From Sanderia malayensis (Eukaryota; Cnidaria; Scyphozoa; Semaeostomeae; Pelagiidae): a stretch of 64,000 nucleotides of DNA. This document shows, piece after piece, positions 24,201 through 50,232 of the stretch. The position numbers and the translations under genes were made by a program. Numbering within the stretch: the first letter of the stretch is position 1; each line of letters opens with the position of its first letter. A model generated the notes under the pieces. That model ran no database searches and was not told where the DNA came from. It worked only from the letters and a program-made list of their open reading frames with translations. Where the stretch lies: positions 4,507,080 to 4,571,079 of the forward strand of contig RQOL01000466.1 in the NCBI GenBank assembly GCA_013076295.1, given 5' to 3'.

Positions 24201-27200
24201 TCTCAAACAAGACTCAGCTATTTGTTTCATGGCTTTTTGAAACAAAATGGTATTGTAGATTCATACATGTCTATAGTGTATACATATATAGTAACGCTAT
24301 GCAGGAATCTATTACAACATAACCGTCCTTTGTCCACTCCCTGCCTCTTAGACTGCTTTTCTATATACCTCGTGTAAGTTCTGTATTCTTGCGAGATGTA
24401 AACTCGATTTTAAGACCGCTCAAAAGTTAATTGTATTAGAAGATGTAGCTATATTCAGTGAATGAAGGGAGGACGATATAATCTGAGCTTAAACGAAAAA
24501 GCTTCAAAAAATATAAATATGCGGTTTCAGTGGATAAAGAGATGATTCTATTTTCACTGTCGTTCTAATATGCTTTCCCAAAGTATGGGAAATGCAAGCT
24601 TCGCTACACCGTGTTGATTCATAAGCAAATTGTCTAGAAAAATAGACTTCGTCCTAATTGTATTTGCAACTGTGAAACTCATCAATGCGCAGTTGTTTTG
24701 GGGAAAATTTCCATTTGGCTTGAAATATTATCAACTGTGGCACAATGAAATTCAACCATTCGGGAACAAAGCCTTCAGCTACTAAAACACAACCTCTTAA
24801 ATCAACTCAGGCAAAAAAGATCTGAGTCTAATTATGCTTGCTGCAACTACTACTAACCTTGCTTCGTCCGGAGTTCAAACATCTCTGTATGCTATCTTTA
24901 TTCATCCAAGAAATATTCTAAAAACAAGGATGTAAGAAGCTATGAACATGCTGGTTTCTGTATTCACTTAAGTTGTCTATTGATGTTGCATTGCGACTAT
25001 TAATCAAAGATGCTAAATGATGGGCATTGGGCAACCTTCCAATATAAATGGAGAGCCAAAGAGGTAGAGAGAAAGAAGAAATCATAAGCTGTGTATAATA
25101 CTGTGGGAGGGGGAGGGGGGGTTAGAAGAGAAAAATAAGCAACGCCGAAAATAGCAGACCTTTTTCAAAACAAGATTATCGGCATCTAACACAAACAAAT
25201 AATTCCTAAAAGATACAATGACAAATAAATGTTGAAGCAATATCTCATGCAGTTATTCTGCCTGTAATAGATTCCACGGTGTGTAGAAGGTGCACCTTGG
25301 AATCTATTACAGAGGAAAGGCTATCATAAGAAGGGCTATCATAAGGCTGCTATGATGTCCTCAAGGTTGGAGATGCGTGTTTCGTGCTGCATTATAAAAA
25401 TTATGAAGAATCGCAAATTGGAAAATAGCGTGTCTTTGTCTCTAGTGTAATAGCGAGTGTTGGTAATTCGATCATGGAAAGTACACGAAAGCAAAATATG
25501 ATGTATCTATAGAATAAAGTCACGGTCTTCAAATGGTATCTCGATCAATAGAAAAAGATTACGTGTCATCTAATTTTATCATAATGGAGGCATTTTCCAT
25601 GTTAATCTAGACGGCCAGTGATTAGGAGTGATAGAGACAAACTAGGTCACTCATAAAATACCGATAAATCTTCACTCAGTCGATACAAATTTTGCACTTA
25701 ATTCAATATGCGGTTGCGACAGCAATTGATTAATCGAATTGCAGTGAAACACTCCGATTCATGCAGGAATAAAAGCATCATAACAATGGTCAAGACTATT
25801 CATGTCTCCTCATGCTTATCACAATACAAAGCGTTCCCATATGGCCGTCTGGTGGACGATCAAAAGGAATAAAAAAAAGAATGGCGCAGAAACGAGGCCC
25901 GCTATAATATCAAAAAGAGGCTGTGATTTGTGGGAATTGCCGTAAACAGCCCATCAACAAAATGCCTGTAAATTCTGGATCAGACACATGCATGACACAT
26001 GCATGCTCGTGTAAACAGAGCTAAAGCAAGTTAGCGGCAAATTTTTATCAGAATAGTTCAATCCAAATCTGATGTTATTATCTCGTGTTCTAGTATCGGC
26101 CTGTAACTGATGCAGCTAATATATTCTTGTGAGGGGGTCGCAATCCGACTCTATTTTGGAGAGGCAGAGAAATATTTCCAGTTCATACCTTGCACCAACA
26201 AGCAAATTTTCATTCAAACTATCAAGGACTATTTCTGTGAAATTCCCAGTCGATGCAGAAGTGAAGTCTGTTCTCTTGTAAACTAGAAGAGAGTAACAAA
26301 CAAGTATAAATAGTAAATAAGGCTTGTGGCAAAAACTCAATGTGGCAAAAACTCAATCTGACAAAGGGCGGGTTGAATGACGTATCAGAAGCCATGTTAA
26401 CGCAAGCTTTAAACACTGCAGCTTCTCAAGGCAACAATAGATGACAAAAGCTCTGGGACACCTAGGATTTTTGCAAATTTCACATGCATATTTCATCCCC
26501 CTCCCCCGAAAAACAATGTTGCCTCTAGGAGTTAGAAATTGACCCCGTGTAAAAAAGTTAAACATGACTGTTACTTAAAAATTGAAAAATTGCTCGTGCT
26601 AACTGGCCCTTAACCTTTTCTGATTTTTTGGTACTGATTTCATTATAGACGGTTTCTTATCAACAAAAATTGGTGTATTAAGGTCCTGTATAATAAATGG
26701 CTTTATTCAATCCTCTCGTTAGTTCAATAATTCAAATCGGCAAAAGAAAGAGGATTCTGGCTTAGCATTTACTTGCTTAATCGTATTAGAACGTGACAGC
26801 GGAATAAACAAACATCTTTTGAATAAAAAGAAAATTCTTTGTTTTTCGGTGGAGATGCATTCTCTTCGTATTGATTTATAATTTTTCACATAGGAAAACT
26901 TATAAATCAATATAATGAAGCGATGTAATTGGTATTCGGGCAGACGTTGACCTCATGGACACAACAGAAAATTTAGCTTGTTTGAGTCATCAAAGGATTA
27001 AAATGCTTCTGGCATTGTGCACACGGCATTTTGTCGATTTTCCCATTAGTCCGAAATTTGGAAAGCGATCAAAGATACCGAATGGCTCACTCTGAGCTCC
27101 TCTGAATGCGTTGGACACGATTATTCAAGCCCCCTTGCGCATATAATCGCCCTGTGATCTTTTCGTTTCGTAGTTATAATCGATGCCCGCCTTTCATTTC

Positions 27201-29288
27201 TCTAAAAGTTTTGTTCGAAGTTTGTACGAAACAATTTCTTCTAAAAAGGACGCCCAGCAAGCAATTAGTATATTTTGCCGACAAAGGTTTGGTTAGTAAG
27301 AAACAGCTTTACAAGAAACTCACTGGTAAATGGTCAAACAATTCAAGAAATCTTTACTGGTAAATGAAAAATCACTAAGAAACGTTTACAGGTAAGATAT
27401 GGCCAAAAATGTCTCAAAATTAAAGAATTTTACTGGTAAAGCCATAGCTGGGGTTCTCACAAAATAAACAACGCATCATGTGCAAAAGCCCGAGTGTAAA
27501 AGCTATTTTTGTTTTAGCTACATAACATCCTACGCAAATCCTGAGCGCTATAATTGAGGAAGAGGGGGGAGAGGGGGGAAGAGGGGGGAGAGAGGAAGGG
27601 CATTTGTTTCCTTTTTCAGAGAAAACAAGTCATACTTTTGAACATTTTCCACCATGTTCCTCCCTCTTAGTGGGCATGACATGACAATGGACATCCTGTT
27701 AGCATTCTGTTTTTTCTCCAATATTTTTGCCCGGGTTCAAATAAATATTATACACGCAAATACAGACAGAGAAAGTACAACTTTGTTTTGCAACAGAGTC
27801 TCGAGAAATTATTATAAAATTGAATGGTAGGTGACCACCGAATCTATGATTATTGTAAAATTATTGTATGAAAATGTTTCGAAACTTTAATGTGCTTTGA
27901 TTCTCAAATTGAAATACGTTACAACAAAGACCTCAATTCGTTTTAAGCGGGTTATAACAATACTATTCTCTTCAGTAAAAGTTGTTTTTATCTAGTGTAT
28001 CGTTTGAAGTGTCCATGCCGTCTGTGCAAAATTAATTACCATTTTATTATGAACGTTTGGTCATAAATAATTTCGTGAGATTCTCGATTCTATCAATTTA
28101 GAGCAAAAAAATGTTCCCCGACTCCCAGTACAAGGCACATAAAAGTGTGCAAACAAACTTAAGGTGTCTAATATGTTGGTGACTCCATCACCAACGCATT
28201 AACAATGCAAAGATGCTAATCCAAACGAAAGGCTTAACACTGAAATGGTTTGCGTACAAGGAAAACATAATGGCCGTGGTACTTCGAAGTTGTCTACTTG
28301 CTGTTTGCATTGAAAGCAACGAGTCATGCAACGAGTAAATTAAAACGGCGAAGCAAAAGGCAATCGCGTAAAACAACACGTTGATAAAATGTAAACTCGA
28401 AAACTGCGCATAATGCCAACTGGGTGTCTTTTTGTGGCATATAGATGTGATAAGAATTGGTCTTCTCACAGAGCCGACTACAGCGTGAGCATGTTAGGAT
28501 TATTCGGGTATCGAGTCAGAACCGGCAAGGCTAATGGTGCCAAATATAGACCAATACAAATTCGGCAGTGCACTCTGGAATTTTGATGCAAATATTTACC
28601 ATCCTGAACATGCAAACGAAAAATAGAGAGCTGACCACGCAGACATGAATCCACGTAACTTTATCAAACTTGGCTTTCCTCGTCAGTTTTTCGTTTAACG
28701 AACTCGAAGTTACCTCAACCTCACGAAATTCAAATTAAACGGTACCTATTAATTGTGCTGTTGTTGTCACGCAAAATCACAACTACAGACGGGAAATCTA
28801 GTTAAAGTAATTGCGGCATGATAGTTAAAACAAAGTTATAAATCGCTTTGAAAACACGAAACCAATTAGCAACCAGAAGGAAATTGCACTAGGTCTAATT
28901 AATACGATATTTAACTATAAACAGATTTCATCAAATTACATAAATAGCTAGAACTAATTTCACGAGCTAATATATATTACAGTATTAAGTAATTCATTTG
29001 AATTATGCATTTGTACAATAAAGGGGGATATAAATAATAGAGATCTACGAGGATGGATATAGCGAAAGAAAATTTAATAAAGGGGATATAGATTATAAAA
29101 GAGATCTACTAAAATAACGAGAATGGGGATATAGTGAAAGAAAATTACTTACTTTCATGGACATGCTTGTATTGAGTCAATGGATGAAATCTTGGAAGAC
29201 AAGTTGTTGCGTCGATGAAAACAATTTTCCTGTTCGAAGTTACTGACAAAATAATAGCCAGGGTGAGCATGCAATACTTGCAATCCAT
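15300..29288 (-). CDS. Transmembrane semaphorin, class 5-like, complete (907 aa, 22 exons)
   Basis: Exons in transcript order: 29153-29288, 26189-26282, 25160-25205, 24858-24917, 23640-23832, 23352-23489, 23142-23221, 22875-22907, 22625-22736, 22437-22494, 21975-22110, 21625-21809, 20688-20761, 20481-20560, 20278-20325, 20106-20182, 19783-19857, 19348-19415, 17071-17214, 16741-16971, 16017-16214, 15300-15757. All introns are GT/AG and phases agree throughout. The protein has a signal peptide (MDCKYCMLTLAIILSV), a sema propeller at about 34-509 (LLVGARNYLF, FICGTN, WTTFRKTRLEC, SAMCVFSL), and a PSI module at about 510-562 (CLEARHPRCGW). Three thrombospondin type-1 repeats follow at about 566-612, 630-683 and 695-745, then one membrane helix at about 782-805 and a tail of about 100 residues. 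Sema, PSI, TSP1, membrane helix is the semaphorin-5 order; vertebrate SEMA5 has about seven TSP1 repeats. It is a likely guidance ligand or receptor for plexins. Exon 17 uses the GTGAGT donor after 19783; the nearer GTAAAT would break the frame. Confidence 0.9.
17270..17440 (+). mobile_element. Possible LINE reverse-transcriptase tail fragment
   Basis: The plus-strand frame reads EVEGVRGRGRPSR, a stop, then DELKKWSGEAEEQRRIG. This resembles the basic 'GRGRP..W..D...W' tail found near the C-terminus of many LINE-encoded polymerases, in the correct order but broken by a stop. It lies in intron 18 of the semaphorin gene. The sequence is purine-rich, so chance resemblance is possible. Confidence 0.3.
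17560..17760. repeat. Dispersed repeat, second copy in collagen B intron 3
   Basis: The segment ending 'gggggttgaataaagcccac' resembles 54090-54190, where 'gtgttgaataaagcccacaa' follows the same upstream blocks ('caaa[a/g]ttctttt', 'atcacaggg'). Similarity covers roughly 100-130 bp. No terminal repeats are obvious. Confidence 0.45.
19558..19698. mobile_element. Short MITE (141 bp) in the semaphorin intron
   Basis: Inverted ends read 'tacagttaaaactcgcatg' on the left and 'catgcgggtttttactgta' on the right. Inside, a 28-bp unit ('caatagccaattgtgcttga' onward) is tandemly duplicated at 19593-19620 and 19626-19653. A diverged relative of the right end ('aggttcttacgtgcgagatt') occurs at 46769-46796 in a collagen A intron, so the family is dispersed. 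Confidence 0.55.
22272..22413. mobile_element. Hairpin MITE (142 bp) in the semaphorin intron
   Basis: The ends are perfect inverted repeats, 'taccctgggtaccagagcc' and its complement. The inner arms are purine-rich on the left ('cggaaacaaagaaggggg') and pyrimidine-rich on the right ('tccttctttgtttccg'). Transcribed, it would fold into one long hairpin. It sits between exons 10 and 11 and creates spurious similar open frames on both strands. Confidence 0.65.
23855..24128. mobile_element. MITE (274 bp) with 'taccgtaaatcctc' termini
   Basis: The left end reads 'taccgtaaatcctcaaataa' and the right end 'cttattcgaggatttacggta', near-perfect inverted repeats. The left side also has a tandem echo of the 'aataagccc' motif. 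It lies in semaphorin intron 4, immediately upstream of the fifth exon. There is no coding sequence. Confidence 0.7.
25261..25312. repeat. Short hairpin, arms of about 20 bp
   Basis: 'ctgtaatagattccacggtg' is followed after a few bases by 'caccttggaatctattacag', an inverted repeat with one mismatch. A partial echo ('ggaatctattacaaca') occurs near 24305. It may be a very small MITE or a solo terminal repeat in semaphorin intron 2. Confidence 0.5.
27556..27600. repeat. G-rich polypurine tract
   Basis: A run of about 45 purines contains repeated 'gagggggga' units. Four or more G-runs of five to six bases could form a G-quadruplex or triplex. It lies in the first semaphorin intron, about 1.7 kb downstream of exon 1. 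Confidence 0.6.
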
Positions 29289-31079
29289 GGTAGCAAATAA
29301 TCGTTTTACGAACGTGAGTGTTAAAACACGGACTCTGTCTGGCTCGTGTGCTCTTTGACAACCCTACGACGAAACGAAGATGAATAAAACAAGGGTGAAC
29401 ACCAAATCAGCATCGGCGCTGGCTTTTTATTCTTCTGAACGGGAGATTTTCTTTCTCTACTCAAAGTCCCATTGAAAAGTCTGGTCAATTGTCTGCAACT
29501 GCAGAAACAACTGAAATCCGCAACCGACGGAACACAGCCTGTTGATATTGTGTTTGCGATAATCGAAAAGACAACAGCTCAAACAAATGTTAGAGAACCA
29601 ACAACGCACTGTACTATCACATTGCTATTGCAAAGTGTTTAACAACACGTCACGGATGTGTGTGTGTCCCCGCAGTGCACCGGAGATGACCATTCAGGAT
29701 ATTCCCCCCTATTAAATTCCGGGGCCCCAACGTCGTTGTTTTCATTTCGAAGTTGTCAATATGTCTTCATAACGATACCATCAATAAAGATCCTAGGAGT
29801 CCAATGCAAGTCAAGGTGTCGACTCAATGCACAAAGGGAAACCACATATGGTGCATTGTGTTCATGCAAGCGAGGCTAAGCAATAGCTTCACCGCCACGC
29901 AGAGCAATGCAAATAGGAGGCGGCACGCGGTTAACTGCCATAACATTGAATACTGGCTTGGCTCAGCGGCCCCCGAGACCAAAATTCTAAGGGGGATGAT
30001 TGAACTGAAATTAATACTGCTGTTGACAACTACACTGCACACAAATGTCCAACTAAAACACAGCGTAATATAATTACCTGTACTTGATTGAAGCGACAAT
30101 CCCTACTGCTTACAACACGCCCAGTTATGATGCACATTAAAACTCACAATGAAATGGGCCCTCATTACGCTCAAAATATGACTTTCATGACATACACGAT
30201 CAAAACATTTAAATGACTGTTTTTGGGTGGGGGTAATTGGTAATTGTTCTGAACTTGAAATAATTTCTTTGACAACAAACTACGTGTTAATCTAACTTCA
30301 ATAGAGGCTCCAATTTGATTCAATGAATCACTGTTCTTCTTATTCTTCCTTCTGCGTCATAAGCGAGAAAATTTACAAATAAAATTATAGCTTTCAAAGA
30401 CTAATATAATCTTATGTAAAACGATGTTGAATTTCGACAACAAAAGATCAGTAGTTACACAAGCAAGTGTGTAACTATTGCGTTGTAGAGATCAAGATCT
30501 TTATGTATTTTGTTTTCGCCCTTATCGCCCTGTCAAGCAACACAATGTCTTTAACTAAAGTCGATGGTTTTCCCACGATCTCGTTGCAATGAAACCAACG
30601 ACAACAATGTAATTTAGCCAGAAGACGTTGTTTCACTGGTATCACGCCACGCATGCTGCTACCATTATTGTAAACGATGTATATTAACACTCTATTTTCT
30701 ATGTGAATACCTTAACGTTTACTGAGCATTGATCTTGTCAATTGTCATTCTTAAATTTCCATTGTGTTTTGGCGACTTTGAGTTTAAGCATTCGTATAAA
30801 CATTTGAGTTAGTGTAATAAATAGATGAAATTGGCTGCAAAGGAGGGGGCGTGGCTCCCTGGATCCACCCTCTGATGATGTTCCTCATCCGGACAACCAA
30901 ACAGTTTATATTGCCGTTGTCAATTTAGTGCACAAATGATTTTCTTGGGAAAACAAGTGTCGTTGGAGAATAAGGGTGGGAGAAACAAAAATCTATCGTA
31001 CACTTTACCACTGCCAATTACTCCCATCCTTTGACTCACTTAACATTGAAATCTTTCCAGAAATTCTGGGTACTCTGTA
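29289..31079. other. Intergenic, upstream of the semaphorin gene
   Basis: This contains the presumed promoter and leader of the minus-strand semaphorin gene. Open frames at 29658-30099 on both strands look like chance: there is no known motif and no splice support. I could not place a TATA box or other element with confidence. Confidence 0.4.
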
Positions 31080-31226
31080 CTCAATTACCGACCTCGGAAG
31101 GATGGAGAGCTGAGTTGGCTGACGGCTTATAGTTCATTATTCCAACCATACGTGGATTCAAACACGTGAAGGCATTACCTCTAAAGGATCAAACCCAGCG
31201 CCTTAGCCGCTAGGTTACACCACCAT
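31080..31226 (-). mobile_element. tRNA-derived SINE (Leu/Ser-like head)
   Basis: Read on the minus strand, the sequence starts 'ggtggtgtaacctagcggct' and continues with 'aaggcgctgg', as in the 5' half of class II (Leu/Ser) tRNAs. It then has a box-B-like 'gtgtttgaatccacg'. The body continues with 'catccttccgaggtcggta'. The tRNA fold is degenerate, so this is a SINE rather than a functional tRNA gene. Confidence 0.5.
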
Positions 31227-33158
31227 GAGAGGACTATTTAGGATCAATCCATCGCGAGAGGACTATTTTCCACAACGGACTAGTTAACGTGCTGTGCTGC
31301 ACTCTGGGTCACCAATTTGCTCGAACACAGGGCCAGGGAATATTGTTCAAACAAATCGAAAATGAAAGAGGGTGACATGCTATTAATGCTAATTGGCCAT
31401 AACAAGAGAGCAATTAGCAATTATAGCCTGAAAATCTTAATGACAAAGACAAAAGATTATGTTAAACTCCGGGTCAAAATTGCAAAATGATTTGACTCCA
31501 TTCTATGCAATATTCTCAGCACTGTTCATTTTATTCTATGCAATATTCTCAGCATGCGAAAATATTCCCTGCCGAATAAAGCAACCCAAGGACACCGACG
31601 TTAAGGTCATAAGTCACAATCAACAGAATAAATGACCTTTTCATTAACTTTCACGTATATAGTGATTGTAACGTTTAAGAAAGTCCCAGTTTAAGTTTTC
31701 TTTTCATTTGTAATTATGTTTAACAATGTAACCTCCCTGTTTTTAATAATGGAATGATGATCTTTGTGCAGGTTCTGACTATTGTTTTGAATTCATAATG
31801 AAATTGAAGGGAGCAAAATTTTGAATTTGCTTCGGATTCTAGAAGCAAAACGGCATGCATTTTTCACTGCGTTCACAAGATGCCGTTTTCACTTTTGGTT
31901 CCTGTTCACACGGATGCGCTTTATCTTTGCTCCTTTTGCAATTTGCGCTGGTTCAAATATTTGTGACGTGACAAAACAAGCATCCTTGCCAGTGCAAATT
32001 GCTATTTCTGACAACTTTTTCTGAGCACGATTTTTACGTTTCACTAATCTTACCTGTCAATTGTCATGATAAATTTTATATTCCCTCAAAACCTTCAAGA
32101 GCCTAATTACAATCTTCTACTACTATATCCCAAATCTGCACTGATAGCAGTTGAGTGACCTTGTTCTTGCCATAACAGTTCAAATCGGATAGGCATTTAA
32201 TTTGATAATCATATTTAGTCACACGCTGATTTGGACAAGCTTGGTCGTATTTTAAGCTCTTGGGTAATTTTGATTGACTTTCCAGTTTAAACTCGTTTTT
32301 CACTTGGCTACTAATGAAGAAATCCTAATACTTTAATCATAATCGTAAGAGTTTAATCACATGCTCATCATTAGAAGATTTAAAGAGGTTTTAAAGGGGT
32401 TTACAAGAGACCCGAAATGAAACTCATATCAGTGCCATATGCATCTCTCCGCATGACCACAACGTGTTTCTGTTTTTGGCTAAAATGCAAAACGACTGCG
32501 GCATTTGCTTCACAAACTTGGTAAACCATCAACAACATCACTAAGCTGAAATTCTGCCGTAATTTACCCAAGCCCCGTAATTTAAAAACTCCAGACCCAA
32601 CACTCTGTATGGAATTGCGCTCATCCTGCGCTTATAAGAGATGAGCACAATTTTTCTTTTGACATAATCTGACTGATGATAATATATAGTGTCGGCTAAA
32701 AACCAACTGTCGCGCGAGTTTCCTCAAGGTTCCATTGATTACGTTTTGCTTGTGAGCTTGCGACACCCTGTCCCATAACTTGCAATAGAATTAGGCACCC
32801 TATCGCATAACTTTTACCGTAAAAGGGTACCCTGTTGAACGGCAAAACCAATCGTCAGGTGAAGTATGAGTGTACTACCCTGTTAAAACATGCATATTTG
32901 TTCAGATTCGCATGGAATCGCCCAATACTCACACCATTTATCTTTTCTGCCTAGGTAATTCCCAATACTTTGCACGAATTAGGACGCTATTCATCTTTTG
33001 TCACGTCTGATAATGTATTTAATGATTAAATAACGAGGTATAGAAGCCTCCTTGGTGACCAGAAGGGGCAAGGAAGGCAAGTCATCTTAAAAATTCAAGT
33101 TTTGGCTGTAATAATTGATAACAGCTTAGATTCGTTTTGTTGTTTATATTGTTGCCCT
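31227..33158. other. Intergenic, no recognised feature
   Basis: AT-rich sequence with only short open frames lacking similarity. A short direct repeat around 'ctatgcaatattctcagca' occurs at about 31503 and 31538. I see no gene. Confidence 0.4.
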
Positions 33159-33557
33159 ACACGTTTTTTAAATAAGAAACGAGTTTATAAGAAGCCTGGT
33201 ACTAGACACCCTAAAATTAAAAAACTTTTAGAACTACAAGCAAACAATTAAAAAATTCTAAAAATATTTCTACCAGCTTTTGAAAATTAGGCATCCTATT
33301 CGAGAACAAAAACGAGACTATATTGATTCAATAGAAATAATTAGGTTTCGAAATAATGCTGTGATTTAACGATTTGTTTGTAGTATAATACTAATAGCTT
33401 GCCACATATCCACGCTTTTTATCGTTTTCACTATAATTGTCATTCATTAAATTAAGAAAATTTTAAGAAACTTTTAGAACTAAAATGTGGCCAACAACTA
33501 AGGCACCTTTACTACCAAGCATTTCGCTAGGTTTCTTACAATATAAAAAACGCGTGC
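33159..33557. mobile_element. MITE copy (about 400 bp), same family as 6952-10760
   Basis: The left end is 'tacacgttttttaaataagaa' shortened to 'acacgttttttaaataag', and the right end is 'ataaaaaacgcgtg', an imperfect inverted pair. Internal blocks ('cttttagaactacaa', 'cttttagaactaaaatgtgg') match the uninterrupted part of the copy at 10364-10760. This copy shows the family structure without the palindrome insertion. Confidence 0.5.
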
Positions 33558-35867
33558 CTTGTATAATTAGGTGGTGCATCGAGGCAACTTGTGAACGTTT
33601 GTTATGAAACTGTTAAGTTTGTTACTCAAGTTCACCTGGCACCAACGCCATACCCTTTGGATGGAAGCAAATAAAACTAGCTTTGAATGTGTTTCTTGGA
33701 GATTCTTCTCGCCTATAAAAGGGGAAAAGGGGCATGCTTTGTGCTCAGCAGAAAATTCCCCCCTGTCCACCGGCTCACATGCCAGTGATCAAATGTGAGG
33801 TTTACAATGTTGGTCGCAATTTCAGCAAGGTGCAGTGTGGTGGAGAGTAGCAAATTCTCAACATTTCCTCGGTAAATATCGGTGGAAAAGTAAACATCCA
33901 TGATGGAGATAAAAAATGGGAAACGTTTATCATTAACATACCTGTTCGTTATTGCAAAGTCCTGTCTGAAATGTTGCTTGCTTCTTGTCCAGCAACTCGG
34001 GATGAACTAATAACGAGCCACTATCAACGGGAAATCTTTTACAATTGGTTGTAAAAGTGTTGTTTTTATGTTTTATGTTTTTAAGTTTTTATAAAAGTGC
34101 AAAGCACTTTAATAAAAAGGTGCTTGACTTACTCAACAGTGGCACTATGATATTGCATTTAATGCCAGAGTCCTGCATTTCATTGAATGTCCTCCAACAG
34201 GGTGGAATGTCATCAAATTTTACAGGACTATTTTTGGACCCTAAACCTTTGGGGGCTCAATGACAGCATGCTGTGTGACCCTCCAAGCCTCGCCTAGCAA
34301 CCTAAGGCACTGTCGCACTAGTAAGGCATGATATACAAAGCCAAAAACAAACCAGGTATAATCTTAACGTTTGCACCCTTTGAGTCCTACACTCTTCAAA
34401 GATCGTCTGCCTTGGACGATATCGATACTACATCAAGAACTCAGTATCAAATGAAACCATTTTACCCAAAGGTCATTCCCGACACTTCACTTCATAAACT
34501 GGGGGGGGGGTGTAAACAGCTTTGCCCTGCAAAATCTCCCCCCGTAAAACAAGTATAAGGTAATTAATCGTCTCTTAAAAAGAAAATCAAATGAACAATC
34601 GATATTCTAATTATTGTACACTAATTTAATTGGTTGAAATTCTTGTCATTTCCATTTTGTTATTATACTACGTCATTCCAATTAGGAACGTTTGTATGTT
34701 TTTGCGCACGCGCAGCTGCGAGCGGCGTGAGTTTACGACGCGAGTGGCATAAAATTAGCTTCGACTTGTGAACCGAAATCCGGCTTTGAGATAAGAAGTT
34801 TAGTGTTCAGTTATTCAATATTTGCTGATGAAGTCTTTTGACATCAATTAGCAATTAGCATTGGCACGTTCGTGTGAGCGTGCTAAAAATTTGCGAAATA
34901 TTTTTTACGCTTGCAAGTGGGCCTACTTTCCGGTGCGAGAATCTGCACGTTGCTGTGATAAAGTATACAAACTTTCCACCTTGGCAACTATTGAATCTAG
35001 GTGATTTGTCGAATGAATGAACAAAGGTAATGCAAGAGAAAAGAGGGGCGGGGCAGATAAGCACCGTTTCCTTCCAACAAGATTATTAAAACATCTTCTT
35101 CAGCGACTATTATATTCTGCTAATTTGATTGGATCTAGGTCTGGTTGCATATACCTCACTGATAAACATTTTTGCACATGTTCTAAACCCCAAGACAGCA
35201 AACACTTCCATTTCATTCTCTTCTGAGTGGCAAGATGGATATAATATTGTCATGACGGAAAGAGCTCCAGAAAAGCAGAAGGCTTCAGTGAAAGGTCCCA
35301 ACAAAAGCAGAAAACTTCATTCAATGAACTCACCTGCCTCCTTATGAGATTACCACTTCTAAACCACCACAGAATTATTTCTTGCAATAAATGTTGTTAT
35401 TAAATTCGTTTGGCAATCTGCCAAATCTTGACACATGACAAACGCTATAACACGAGCGTAGTAAACAAAGCTCAGAGTAGTGCTGTCCAGACTGGAAAAT
35501 ATGGGAGAGAGACACACTTTACAAAGGCAGTGCCTAATATCATAATAAATAGGCCTATAAATAAAATCTCAATAGCATTGTGATTTATAATAGCTTATTT
35601 GATAAACAAAATAAAACTAACTTGATATTATTGAGCCATGTACTGAATTTCTTGCATTGTGACATCAATGGCATTTCATGTAAACGAAGTTGTCTTGTCG
35701 GAACCCTGCCAAACTGAGCCAAGGAAATTAACCGGAAGACAACGAAAAAGAGAATGGCCATTGATGTGACCATGCGGCCATATCAATAATAATCAGCCCC
35801 AGCCCCACACATGTTAATCACGTGCTACCCTTTTTCAAAAAATAAAACAAGGGAAATTAAAAATATT
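33558..35867. other. Intergenic, no recognised gene
   Basis: Several short open frames on both strands (for example 34328-34558) have no similarity I recognise, no splice-linked partners and no initiation context. A run of ten G lies at 34501-34510. I report nothing else here. Confidence 0.4.
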
Positions 35868-35939
35868 GCCCTGTGTGAGGATCGAACTCACGACCTTCAG
35901 ATTATGAGACTGACGCGCTGCCTACTGCGCTAACAAGGC
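35868..35939 (-). tRNA. tRNA-Met (CAT), elongator type
   Basis: On the minus strand the cloverleaf is complete. The acceptor stem GCCTTGT pairs with ACAGGGC (one G-U). The D-arm contains TAGCGCAGTAGGC. The anticodon loop reads CTCATAA with anticodon CAT. The T-arm is GTGAGTTCGATCCTCAC with a standard box B. The body closely follows the eukaryotic elongator tRNA-Met consensus (GCGCGTCAGTCTCATAATCT). It has no intron. It lies about 560 bp upstream of collagen A, in the opposite orientation. Confidence 0.93.
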
Positions 35940-36496
35940 GGCGACCAAGTTTCTGATAACTTTATATTTGAAGCTACACACTTCCAATTCGTAAGTTTTA
36001 GGAGAACAATTTATAGGCGAAACATTAAATTATTAATATTCAAGAGGGGACGCTAAATATAAAAAGGAGCTTTATTAGAGAATGGGAGTTCAACAAGTTT
36101 TTTCGGTACTCTAAATTAATTCAGCATAATACATCCACGCGCGGCTTGTGGAAAACAAAATATGAAAAATGTTTCATCTGTGTGATAATTGTGTCTGTGG
36201 CATAACGTTTTCTTTGATTGTCGGCGTCTTTGGTTGCCTCACATTGAAGTAGAAGTGACTGTCGCATATTACAGGAAGTATATCGCAACATCTTGCTGTC
36301 AATCACTCACAGCTTGATAGCTAAAGAGTTCTATAACCTGAAGCTTCGAAGTAAAACTTTCAGCAACTCGCGCTCGCAGTGTTTTTGGCACGTTTGGAGC
36401 GGAGAGCAAGAGGAGAGTTTATCATTTTGTGTGAAGAGAAACTGGTATTGTAAGCTTGCGAGAAAGAGCTCGCAGGTTTCAACCAGTGTCCCAAAC

Positions 36497-50232
<13,736 letters not shown>

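Noticed and set aside
28188..28469. Hydrophobic 93-codon minus-strand frame inside the first semaphorin intron
   Set aside because: No homology, no splice partners in phase, and AT-rich sequence of average composition.
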